Shown in pieces: positions 51,533 to 58,865 of a DNA stretch of 64,000 nt (position 1 is the first letter of the stretch; each line of letters opens with the position of its first letter). The notes under the pieces are model-generated. The model did no database searches and was not told the DNA's origin. It was given only the letters and a program-made list of their open reading frames with translations. The stretch is taken from contig NZ_JACVAI010000005.1 of NCBI RefSeq assembly GCF_014851765.1, positions 310,001 through 374,000 of the forward strand. The letters run 5' to 3'. Origin of the DNA: Pseudomonas sp. PDM04 (GTDB taxonomy: Bacteria; Pseudomonadota; Gammaproteobacteria; Pseudomonadales; Pseudomonadaceae). The translations under genes were made by a program, and so were the position numbers.

Positions 51533-52236
51533 AAGGAATTCAACCGCCGCCAGTCGCTGAGCACATGGCGCTGGATGCGCTGCCAGGCGGTCATCAGTCC
51601 ATTCAGGACGCATTGCCCCAGGCGTTGAAGAATTGCTTGCGCAACGCTTCACGGGTGCTGCTTGTGGCCAACAACCCGGCCATTACCCGCGAAGAATTCC
51701 AGGCGCTGAACATGGGGGCTGACGATGTGGTCGTCAGCTTCAACAAATGTGTCCTGGCGCCGCTGCTCGATCCGCGAAGCGTCAATCTGTTCGTGCACGG
51801 GTTCAATGCGCCGGACGCCTATTTTTTCGGCCTGCCCTACGGCCCGGAGGTGCAGCGGATCTTCGACCATGTCGATGCTCGCTGTTTCACCCTGTTGGTC
51901 GGGTGCACTGGCGCCATGTGCCCCTTGCCGCAAGTAGCGCTCTTTTGGGAGCGCATTCCGCTACCGGCCTTGTGGAACTACCCGGTCGATCGCCCGGACG
52001 GTAAACGCTATGTCGGACCGACCACCGGGTTCAACGCACTGGTGTTGTTCGACTGGTTGCGTGGCCAGGAGGGCTACAACTATCAGCTCATGACGTTGGG
52101 TTTCTCCAACGAGGCGGGCAAACGCTGGGGCGGGCATGCCTGGGATTACGAGCGCGACTGGTTGCAGCGATCGAGTGTCGTCGCCATCCCGCTGCGGCGT
52201 CGCCGGTGGTGGCAGAAGCTGTTCAGTCGTGCATGA
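51529..52236 (+). CDS. Sialyltransferase-like (GT29/GT42-like) protein, second gene of the cassette
   Basis: 235 aa of unknown function. SRVLLVANNPAI (near 45), PTTGFNALVLFDWL (near 165) and a final LGFSNEAGKRWGGHAWDYERDW (near 190) resemble, in order and spacing, the nucleotide (NG/NP), S-type P-S/T-TG and final G-F..H..E motifs of sialyltransferase-fold enzymes. The match is by eye only. The GTG start at 51529 overlaps the previous stop (GTGA); the ATG at 51565 is a second choice. If correct it would use a CMP-activated sugar, but no nonulosonate synthesis genes are in the window. Confidence 0.5.
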   Translation: MKGIQPPPVAEHMALDALPGGHQSIQDALPQALKNCLRNASRVLLVANNPAITREEFQALNMGADDVVVSFNKCVLAPLLDPRSVNLFVHGFNAPDAYFFGLPYGPEVQRIFDHVDARCFTLLVGCTGAMCPLPQVALFWERIPLPALWNYPVDRPDGKRYVGPTTGFNALVLFDWLRGQEGYNYQLMTLGFSNEAGKRWGGHAWDYERDWLQRSSVVAIPLRRRRWWQKLFSRA

Positions 52237-52302
52237 CCGATCACCGGGAACCAATGGGGCGGCGCAAGTGCGGCTTGATCAATTTTCATGGGGTGCTGTC
52301 GA

Positions 52303-53106
52303 GTGTTGAATATTGCGGTGGCTTTTTTTGGTATCCCGAGAAACTCGCCCATCTGTTTTCCTTCCATTGAGGAAAACGTCCTGGCACGGCTGCCTTCCGA
52401 CAGCAACGTAAAGTGCTTTTACCACCTGTATGAAGTCAACGAAGTGCAGAACTCGCGTTCGGGCGAACAGGGGGAGTTGAAGGCTGACAACTACGAACCC
52501 TTCAAGTCCATGACCGGACAACTGACTTCGACCGACGGCGTACTGGAACGCTGGGACTTCGAGCGAGTGAAGGCGCAGGGCGATACCTGGGCCGATGATT
52601 ACGCTTCACTGCGCAACTTGATCTATCAGCTCAATTCACTGCACACGGTCACGACCATGATGGAGTCGTTCAATCCCGATTTCGTGGTCTTCGTGCGCCC
52701 GGACATCTTTTTTCACACGGCGCTCCCCGCTTATGTGTTCAAGCACTCCGAAGCCCGGCGGCTCAATACCTACATTCCGGACTGGCAGTGGTGGGGTGGG
52801 CTGAACGACCGTTTTGCCATTTGCGGGCGTGACACCTATGTCGCTTATGGCAAAAGGATCGAGCGAATCTTCGATTTCAGTCAAGCCACGGGAAGAAAAC
52901 TGCACTCCGAGCGGCTGCTCAAGTTTGTCCTGCAGCAGGCCGGTGCGAAGATCTGCACGGTGCAAACCCAGGCTTCGCGCGTTCGCATCACGGGAGCCTT
53001 TGCCGAGGAATCGTTTTCCCCCAAGCGCGGCATGGGCAAGCGCGAGAACCGTTATTTCCATTTCTTTGCCCGATTGCGCACCTTGATGGACAAGCGGCGA
53101 GCCTGA
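52303..53106 (+). CDS. Uncharacterised glycosyltransferase-like protein, third gene of the cassette
   Basis: 267 aa. It begins VLNIAVAFFGIPRNS, a Rossmann-like first strand. DFVVFVRPDIFFHT (near 130) has an RxD in place of DxD, as in several polysaccharide transferases; WQWWGGLNDRFAICGRD and LHSERLLKFVLQQ (His-Ser-Glu) follow. No database family comes to mind with certainty. The start is uncertain: GTG at 52303 with GGGGTG upstream, or the ATG at 52288. It ends in a perfect hairpin shared with the convergent next gene, so it closes the cassette. Confidence 0.6.
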   Translation: MLNIAVAFFGIPRNSPICFPSIEENVLARLPSDSNVKCFYHLYEVNEVQNSRSGEQGELKADNYEPFKSMTGQLTSTDGVLERWDFERVKAQGDTWADDYASLRNLIYQLNSLHTVTTMMESFNPDFVVFVRPDIFFHTALPAYVFKHSEARRLNTYIPDWQWWGGLNDRFAICGRDTYVAYGKRIERIFDFSQATGRKLHSERLLKFVLQQAGAKICTVQTQASRVRITGAFAEESFSPKRGMGKRENRYFHFFARLRTLMDKRRA

Positions 53107-53107
53107 A

Positions 53108-53129
53108 TCGAACCGGGGTTTCGGTTCGA
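53108..53129. terminator. Bidirectional hairpin at the end of the cassette
   Basis: TCGAACCG pairs perfectly with CGGTTCGA around GGGTTT, between two convergent genes that end at 53106 and 53131. Confidence 0.65.
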
Positions 53130-53130
53130 G

Positions 53131-54096
53131 TTACTTGCGCAAGCTTCCCCGCACCAGACGGACCAGGCCCAGTGCCTTGACGCTCAGTTTTTTCAAGCCG
53201 TGGCGCGGGGGCTTGGGCACTTCCAGGCCCTGTTGAATCACCCAGTCCTTCCAGCGAACCCGTTCCTCGCGCACGGTCCAGCCATCCTGGATGGCAAAGC
53301 TCTCTGCCAGAAAAAGTCCGCGGGTGCTGGCGGGCAGGAGCTTGTCGCGCTTGAGCGTGTACAACTCGGCAAGCGGCTGCCCATCCTTGAGGGGCATCAA
53401 GTACAAGTCCGGACGCTTGCGATCCAGGCGGGCCACCAGTTGGTCGCCCTCCAGCCGCTCATCGACATGAAACAGGCTCAGGGACTTGGCTTCCCTGGGC
53501 ACTTCCAGGCGCAAGTCATAGATCAACTGCAGCGAGGCGGTCGGCAGATGCACGTAAGCCTGCGGCCGTTCGATCAGTTGCAGATTGGCGCAGCGCACCG
53601 GTCGTGCCGCGCCGGACAGCGGCGTCAGGCGAAAAGGCAGCGCCTCGCGGTAATGCAGCGCGGACGAGTAGGGGGCGGGCAGCCAGGTGTCATTGAAACG
53701 TCCGCCGAGCCAGCCTTCCGGCGTTTCCAGCAGGCACTCCTCGGCAATCTCCTGGATCGCCGTGTGCAGTGGCAGGTTCAGTTCGTGGGCCGGCACGTAG
53801 CCGGAAATCAGCTTGAGGACCACATCGCCACGGTCCTGCCGCCGTTGGCGCACCAGCACCCAGTAATCGCGGTTCTGCCAATGCAGGGTCAGGCGCACCG
53901 AGACCCCGAGGTTGGCCAGTTCCAGGGCGAACCGTTCGCTGTCAGCCACCGCCACCGGGCGTCGCCGGTGCAGGGTCTGGGAGAAGTTGAGCGGCATGCC
54001 GACGCTCTGGTAACTCAAGCCTTCGGGGGTCGCTTCGACGAATAGCGGCAGGGTCTTGAAGTTGCTCGGGTTCTTTCTTATGAGCGTACGCGGCAT
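53131..54096 (-). CDS. Hypothetical protein with a degenerate Nudix-like box
   Basis: 321 aa of unknown function. The segment SGYVPAHELNLPLHTAIQEI followed by AEECLLETPEG (near residues 98-128) resembles the Nudix box G-x5-E-x7-REUxEExGU. It differs by two extra residues in the spacer, Gln for Arg and Leu for Gly; the metal-binding Glu residues are kept. The rest is mixed alpha/beta with no membrane helix or signal peptide. It may hydrolyse a nucleoside diphosphate derivative (for example a nucleotide sugar), which would fit the LPS context, but this is inference. It is upstream-adjacent to nothing operon-like except, at 32 bp, the aldo/keto reductase gene in the same direction. Confidence 0.65.
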   Translation of the reverse strand: MPRTLIRKNPSNFKTLPLFVEATPEGLSYQSVGMPLNFSQTLHRRRPVAVADSERFALELANLGVSVRLTLHWQNRDYWVLVRQRRQDRGDVVLKLISGYVPAHELNLPLHTAIQEIAEECLLETPEGWLGGRFNDTWLPAPYSSALHYREALPFRLTPLSGAARPVRCANLQLIERPQAYVHLPTASLQLIYDLRLEVPREAKSLSLFHVDERLEGDQLVARLDRKRPDLYLMPLKDGQPLAELYTLKRDKLLPASTRGLFLAESFAIQDGWTVREERVRWKDWVIQQGLEVPKPPRHGLKKLSVKALGLVRLVRGSLRK

Positions 54097-54128
54097 GTCG
54101 GCTCCTGCTTAAGGCCGCGAGGGCGGCA

Positions 54129-54941
54129 TCAGTGTCTGCCCAGAACCTGGGCAACGGTCGCGACGTTGTGGGCGAGGTGCAGCGGATTGATGGTCCCGAC
54201 AATAGCACTGGCCACACCCGGATGTTCAAAAAGCAACTCGAAGCTGGCACGCACCGGGTCCACGCCGGGGCTCAGGCAGACGTGACCACTGGCAAGGGCT
54301 TTCTTCACCAGGATGGCTTTGCCGTGAGCAGCAGCATAGTCAATGACCGCCTTCTCGTGCTGCTCGTTCAGATTGTAGGTGACCATTGCACAATCACCTT
54401 GCTCCAGCGCCTTCAAGCCGCCGTCGACGGTTTTGCCGGAGAATCCGAAGCCGCGAATCTTGCCTTCGGCCTTGAGCGCGGCGAGCGTGGTGTAGACCTC
54501 GCTGTCGTTGAGAATCGCCAGGTCGTTGCCATCGGAGTGCACCAGCACCAGGTCGATAAAATCCGTTTCCAGGCGCTGCAGGCTGCGTTCCACCGAGAGC
54601 CGGGTGTGCGCCGCGCTGAAATCGTGCCGGGACTGGCCGTCTGCAAATTCTTCGCCGACCTTGCTGACGATTACCCATTCGTGGCGCTGGCCACGCAGCA
54701 GTGGGCCAAGTCGTTCTTCGCTGCGACCGTAGGCGGGGGCCGTGTCGATCAGGTTGATGCCCAGGTCGCGGGTCAGCTTGAGCAGGCGGCGCGCGTCGTC
54801 ATCGTCGGGAATCTGGAAGCCATTGGGGTACTTCACGCCTTGGTCGCGCCCGAGTTTGACGGTGCCCAGGCCCAGCGGCGAAACCTGCAGGCCGGTGCTG
54901 CCCAGTGGTCGATGCAGATCGTGGAGGGTCGGTACGCTCAT
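54129..54941 (-). CDS. Aldo/keto reductase
   Basis: 270 aa TIM-barrel NADPH-dependent oxidoreductase. LGLGTVKLGRDQG at the N-terminus, NLIDTAPAYGRSEERLG (Asp and Tyr of the catalytic tetrad, near 58), VIVSKVG (Lys) and LVLVHSDGND (His) are the expected motifs. GFSGKTVDGGLKAL and the C-terminal GTINPLHLAHNV complete the cofactor site. The start at 54941 overlaps the upstream FAD oxidoreductase stop (ATGA), so the two form an operon. The position matches PA4992. The substrate is unknown. Confidence 0.92.
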   Translation of the reverse strand: MSVPTLHDLHRPLGSTGLQVSPLGLGTVKLGRDQGVKYPNGFQIPDDDDARRLLKLTRDLGINLIDTAPAYGRSEERLGPLLRGQRHEWVIVSKVGEEFADGQSRHDFSAAHTRLSVERSLQRLETDFIDLVLVHSDGNDLAILNDSEVYTTLAALKAEGKIRGFGFSGKTVDGGLKALEQGDCAMVTYNLNEQHEKAVIDYAAAHGKAILVKKALASGHVCLSPGVDPVRASFELLFEHPGVASAIVGTINPLHLAHNVATVAQVLGRH

Positions 54942-56113
54942 GGCAGCAGTTGCTCCCAGGCCGGGATGCCCATCGGTGGTTTCGGCAGCTCGGGCAGCGG
55001 CGCCGAGTGACCGGGCTGGATGCCGTCACGTTGCAGGGCGCTGATGACGCGGTCGGCGAAGTCCGGTGCCAGGGCCAGCTTGGTCGGCCAGCCGACCAGC
55101 AGGCGGCCCTGTTCGGCAAGGAAGGCGTTGTCCGGACGGGTCAGCCCCGTTTGCAGGGGCTCGGCACGGTCGACACGCAGGGTTGCCCATTGCACGGTGT
55201 CGAGGTCGATCCATGGCAATAATTGAGCGAGTTCTTTCTGTGCGGTCGCAATCTGCTCCGCCGGTTCGCGGGCGACGCCCTCGGCTTCGGCGATGTCTCC
55301 CCCCAGGTACCAGACCCATTGGCCGTCGGCAGCCGGGTGAGTGGTGATGGTGAGACGGGGTTTGGTGCCGCCGCCCAGGCAGTGGGCATACAAGGGTTTG
55401 AGGCCTGGCCCCTTGGCGATGATCATGTGCAGCGGCCGGCGCTGCATGGCCGGCTGGCTCAGCCCCAGTGCCTCCAGCAACGTCGCGGTGCCAGCCCCGG
55501 CACTGATGACGATTCGCTGGGCGCGAATTTCCCGTGCGTCGACCTTCAGGCCGACCAGCAGGCCATCTTCCAGCAAGGGTTCGATGTGCTGCCCGGCGAG
55601 CAGGCCGTCACCGGCCAGGTCGGCCAGGCGCTGGATCAGGCTCGGGACGTCGATCACCAGTTCCGCCAGGCGATAGACCTTGCCCTTGAAACGTTTGTCT
55701 TGCAGGGCTGGCGGCAACTGGTCGCCCTTGACCTGATCGACACGGCCGCGCACCGCCTTGCTGGCGAAGAAACTGGTGAGGTTGCCGGCGAGCGTGCCGG
55801 GCGACCACAGGTAATGCGCTTCGGACAGCAGGCGCACACCGGACAAGTCCAGCTCGCCGTCGCCGGCCAGGGCTTCGCGCCAGCGGCGCGGCATGTCGGC
55901 GATGGCTTCCGAGGCGCCGGTGAGCGCACCGTGCAGCGCATACTTGGCGCCGCCGTGGATGATCCCCTGGGACTTGACGCTCTGCCCGCCACCGAGGGTG
56001 GCGCTTTCCACCAGCACGGTCGAAAAACCCTGACGGCGCAGGCGCGCATTCAGCCAGAGGCCGGCGACACCAGCGCCGACAATCAGAACGTCGGTGGAAA
56101 TAACGGATGGCAT
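54938..56113 (-). CDS. FAD-dependent oxidoreductase (DAO family)
   Basis: 391 aa. The N-terminal Rossmann motif is VLIVGAGVAGLWLNARL with an acidic end to strand two (VLVES), typical of FAD binding. It is followed by a D-amino-acid oxidase/glycerol-3-phosphate dehydrogenase-like fold (GGGQSVKSQGIIHGG, AQRIVISAGAG). No signal peptide. It forms a two-gene unit with the aldo/keto reductase and matches PA4991 in place. The substrate is not known. Confidence 0.9.
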   Translation of the reverse strand: MPSVISTDVLIVGAGVAGLWLNARLRRQGFSTVLVESATLGGGQSVKSQGIIHGGAKYALHGALTGASEAIADMPRRWREALAGDGELDLSGVRLLSEAHYLWSPGTLAGNLTSFFASKAVRGRVDQVKGDQLPPALQDKRFKGKVYRLAELVIDVPSLIQRLADLAGDGLLAGQHIEPLLEDGLLVGLKVDAREIRAQRIVISAGAGTATLLEALGLSQPAMQRRPLHMIIAKGPGLKPLYAHCLGGGTKPRLTITTHPAADGQWVWYLGGDIAEAEGVAREPAEQIATAQKELAQLLPWIDLDTVQWATLRVDRAEPLQTGLTRPDNAFLAEQGRLLVGWPTKLALAPDFADRVISALQRDGIQPGHSAPLPELPKPPMGIPAWEQLLP

Positions 56114-56191
56114 GCAGCGACCTCAGTGTTCAAGACGAGGTCGCAGTATACAGACTACCGTTCGATCGAAACCTGCGGGAGCGTTCCCTGG

Positions 56192-56524
56192 TCAATGCCC
56201 CGCCGTTTTGGAAAACAGCTGGATAACCACCACGCCCAGCACGATCAACGCCATCCCCAGCATCGCCGGCACATCGAGTTTTTGCCCGTAGATGAACAGG
56301 GCCGCGACGCTGACCATCACGATGCCCATGCCCGCCCACACGGCGTAGGCCACGCCGACCGGAACGCTGCGCACCACCAGCGTCAGCATCCAGAAGGCAA
56401 TGCCGTAGCCGGCGATGACCAGAATCAGCGGCAGTGGCGTACTGAATCCCTTGACGGCTTTCATCGAAACCGTGGCGATCACTTCGGCGCAGATGGCGAT
56501 AGCCAGATAGTAGTAAGCAGTCAT
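56192..56524 (-). CDS. emrE: Small multidrug resistance efflux protein (EmrE-like)
   Basis: 110 aa with four membrane helices. The functional Glu14 is in AICAEVIATVSMKA, followed by the conserved VPVGVAYAVWAGMGIV in helix 3. It exchanges protons for quaternary ammonium and similar cations as an antiparallel dimer. Length and motif fit EmrE rather than SugE. GAGGAGATTCCC before the ATG is a strong ribosome site. It is divergent from a LysR-type gene with a long palindrome in the 101-bp spacer, so it is likely that regulator's target. Confidence 0.93.
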   Translation of the reverse strand: MTAYYYLAIAICAEVIATVSMKAVKGFSTPLPLILVIAGYGIAFWMLTLVVRSVPVGVAYAVWAGMGIVMVSVAALFIYGQKLDVPAMLGMALIVLGVVVIQLFSKTAGH

Positions 56525-56578
56525 GGGAATCTCCTCATGTGACGTGTTGCATTCCGAGTCGACATTCTAGTGATTCAA

Positions 56579-56606
56579 CAGATGCGGTAAAGTCATTACC
56601 TATCTG
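56579..56606. promoter_or_regulatory. Long palindrome in the emrE-LysR spacer (candidate LysR operator)
   Basis: GGTAA-AGTCA-TTACC (perfect 5-bp arms) is framed by CAGAT and ATCTG, giving a 28-bp interrupted palindrome. LysR regulators bind interrupted palindromes of T-N11-A type in shared divergent promoters. It ends 19 bases before the lysR start codon. Confidence 0.65.
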
Positions 56607-56625
56607 ATTTGGAGATGGGTTAAGC

Positions 56626-57522
56626 ATGCAATGGGATCTGGATCAATTGCGCCTGTTTGTCAGCGTAGCGGAGCATCGGTCGTTTTCGGCCGTGGCGCGC
56701 GAGCAGCGCAAGGCGCAATCGGCGGTGAGCAGTGCGATCGCGCTGCTGGAAGAGGACCTGGGCGTGAGCCTGTTCGATCGCAGCAGTGGCCGGCAGCCCA
56801 GGCTCACCGGGGCCGGCAGTGCCTTGCTGGAGGAGGCGCGGGAGGTGCTGCGCCAGTGCCAGCGCCTCAACGGCCGGGCGTTGGCGATGATGCGCGGGCA
56901 GGAGGCGCGTATCCGCCTGGCACAGGATGAAGCGATGCCCTTCCAGCCGGTCATCGACAGCCTTGACGCATTGGCCGAACAATTCCCCAGCCTGGAGGTT
57001 GAGTTATCCAACGGCACGCAAGGCGACGTCGCGCGCAAACTGGTGGAGCGCCGCGCCGACCTCGGGCTGTTGTTCTATCACGAGCAGATTCCCGAGGCGC
57101 TGGAGCGGCGAGTGCTGGGCAGTATCGACATGGTCACGGTCTGTGGGGTCGATCACCCGATGGCGGCCATGGGCGAGGTCAACTGCCAGCAACTGGCCCA
57201 GCATCGCCAATTGCTGATGGCCGCCCAATCCAGCGTCTACCCCGGCAGCGAGCCCGCGAGCCCGCAGGTCTGGCGAGCTGACAGTTTCTACGTGATCGCC
57301 GAATTGCTGATGCGCGGCCTCGGCTGGGCGTGGCTGCCGCGCAACGTCGTGCAGTATTCCGGTTATCACGACAAGATCGTCGAACTGACCAGCGAATGGA
57401 CACCGCCGGCGCTGGTGGTGGAATTGGTCTGGCGCCGCGACGAGCCCCTCGGCCCGGCCGCCCGTTGGCTGGCGGAATGTTTTGCCGTGCACTTGCAGGC
57501 GATCGGCGAGAAAAGTCGATAA
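56626..57522 (+). CDS. LysR family transcriptional regulator
   Basis: 298 aa. The winged helix-turn-helix is in residues 1-62 (LRLFVSVAEHRSFSAVAREQ, AVSSAIALLEEDLGVSLFDR). An effector-binding domain with two Rossmann-like lobes follows (about 92-290). It is divergent from emrE and overlaps the palindrome-containing control region, so it probably controls itself and emrE. The signal is unknown. A gap of only 11 bp separates it from waaA. It matches PA4989 by place. Confidence 0.92.
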   Translation: MQWDLDQLRLFVSVAEHRSFSAVAREQRKAQSAVSSAIALLEEDLGVSLFDRSSGRQPRLTGAGSALLEEAREVLRQCQRLNGRALAMMRGQEARIRLAQDEAMPFQPVIDSLDALAEQFPSLEVELSNGTQGDVARKLVERRADLGLLFYHEQIPEALERRVLGSIDMVTVCGVDHPMAAMGEVNCQQLAQHRQLLMAAQSSVYPGSEPASPQVWRADSFYVIAELLMRGLGWAWLPRNVVQYSGYHDKIVELTSEWTPPALVVELVWRRDEPLGPAARWLAECFAVHLQAIGEKSR

Positions 57523-57533
57523 ACTCCGCCGCC

Positions 57534-58814
57534 ATGAACAGAACTCTCTATACCGCGCTGTTTTACCTGGGGCTGCCGTTGGTAGCGATTCGGCTCTGGC
57601 TGCGCTCGCGCAAGGCGCCAGCCTATGCCAAACGCGTCGGCGAGCGTTTTTCCTTCGGCCTGCCGACGATGAAACCAGGGGGCATCTGGGTGCACGCGGT
57701 GTCCGTTGGCGAGAGCATTGCCGCCGCGCCAATGATCCGTGCGCTGCTGCAGCGCTATCCGACGTTACCGATCACCGTCACCTGCATGACTCCGACCGGT
57801 TCCGAGCGCATCCAGGCCTTGTTCGCCAACGAACCGCGCATCCAGCACTGCTATTTGCCCTACGACCTGCCGTGCGCTGCCGCGCGCTTTCTTGATCGGG
57901 TGCGCCCGACCCTGGCGGTGATCATGGAGACCGAACTCTGGCCCAATCACATTCACCAGTGCGCCAGACGCGCGATCCCCGTGGCGCTGGCCAATGCCCG
58001 ACTGTCCGAGCGTTCCGCCAGGGGTTACGGCCGATTTGCCAGGCTGACCCAGCCGATGCTCGCCGAGATGAGCCTGTTCGCGGTGCAGACCGAAGCCGAA
58101 GCCCAGCGCTTTCGCGACCTGGGTGCCCGTGCCGACACCGTCGAGGTGACCGGTTCGATCAAGTTCGACCTGACCATCGACCCGGCCTTGCTCCAGCGCG
58201 CCGCCGAGTTGCGCGAGCAATGGCAGGCGCAGGAGCGCCCGGTGTGGATCGCCGCCAGTACCCACGACGGGGAAGACGAAGTGGTGCTGGCGGCGCATCG
58301 CCAGTTGCTTGCCAGTCATTCCGATGCGTTGCTGATTCTGGTGCCGCGCCATCCCGAGCGTTTCAATACCGTGTTCGACCTGTGCCGGCAGCAGGGTTTC
58401 GCCACGGTCCGTCGCTCAGGTGGCGAGCCGGTGAGCGCCGGCACTTCGGTGTTGCTGGGCGACACCATGGGTGAATTGCTGTTTCTGTATGCCCTGGCCG
58501 ACAGTGCCTTTGTCGGCGGCAGCCTGGTGCCGAACGGTGGCCACAATTTGCTGGAACCGGCCGCACTGGCGAAACCGGTGCTCAGTGGGCCGCACCTGTT
58601 CAACTTCCTGGAAATCGCCGCGCAGTTGCGCAGTGCCGGCGCTTTGCAGGAAGTGGAAGACGCCGAAGGTCTGGCGCTGGCAGTGCAGCGCCTGTTCGAA
58701 TTGCCGCGCGATGCGCAGCGCATGGCCGAGGCCGGGTTGAAGGTCATGCGCACCAATCAGGGTGCATTGCAGCGCTTGCTGGACGGGTTAGGGCGGTTGA
58801 TCGACAAAACCTGA
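57534..58814 (+). CDS. waaA: Kdo transferase WaaA (3-deoxy-D-manno-octulosonic acid transferase)
   Basis: 426 aa, GT30 family, membrane-anchored at the inner face. It adds Kdo to lipid IVA, the first core step. There is one N-terminal membrane helix (YTALFYLGLPLVAIRLWL). GIWVHAVSVGE carries the family catalytic Glu, MTPTGSERI and METELWPN are core motifs, and SLVPNGGHNLLEPAAL is the CMP-Kdo site in the C-terminal domain. The ATG at 57534 is the family N-terminus (MNRTLYTALF); the frame is open upstream through lysR but not used. A REP-like hairpin follows. Confidence 0.96.
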   Translation: MNRTLYTALFYLGLPLVAIRLWLRSRKAPAYAKRVGERFSFGLPTMKPGGIWVHAVSVGESIAAAPMIRALLQRYPTLPITVTCMTPTGSERIQALFANEPRIQHCYLPYDLPCAAARFLDRVRPTLAVIMETELWPNHIHQCARRAIPVALANARLSERSARGYGRFARLTQPMLAEMSLFAVQTEAEAQRFRDLGARADTVEVTGSIKFDLTIDPALLQRAAELREQWQAQERPVWIAASTHDGEDEVVLAAHRQLLASHSDALLILVPRHPERFNTVFDLCRQQGFATVRRSGGEPVSAGTSVLLGDTMGELLFLYALADSAFVGGSLVPNGGHNLLEPAALAKPVLSGPHLFNFLEIAAQLRSAGALQEVEDAEGLALAVQRLFELPRDAQRMAEAGLKVMRTNQGALQRLLDGLGRLIDKT

Positions 58815-58830
58815 CTGACCGTTTTACAAA

Positions 58831-58860
58831 CGGTGGGAGCGAGCGGACTCGCTCCCGCGG
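58831..58860. terminator. REP-like hairpin between waaA and tolC
   Basis: GGGAGCGAG (58835-58843) and CTCGCTCCC (58848-58856) form a perfect 9-bp stem with a 4-base loop between two convergent genes. It is a half-REP that probably also ends transcripts. Confidence 0.7.
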
Positions 58861-58865
58861 ATCGG

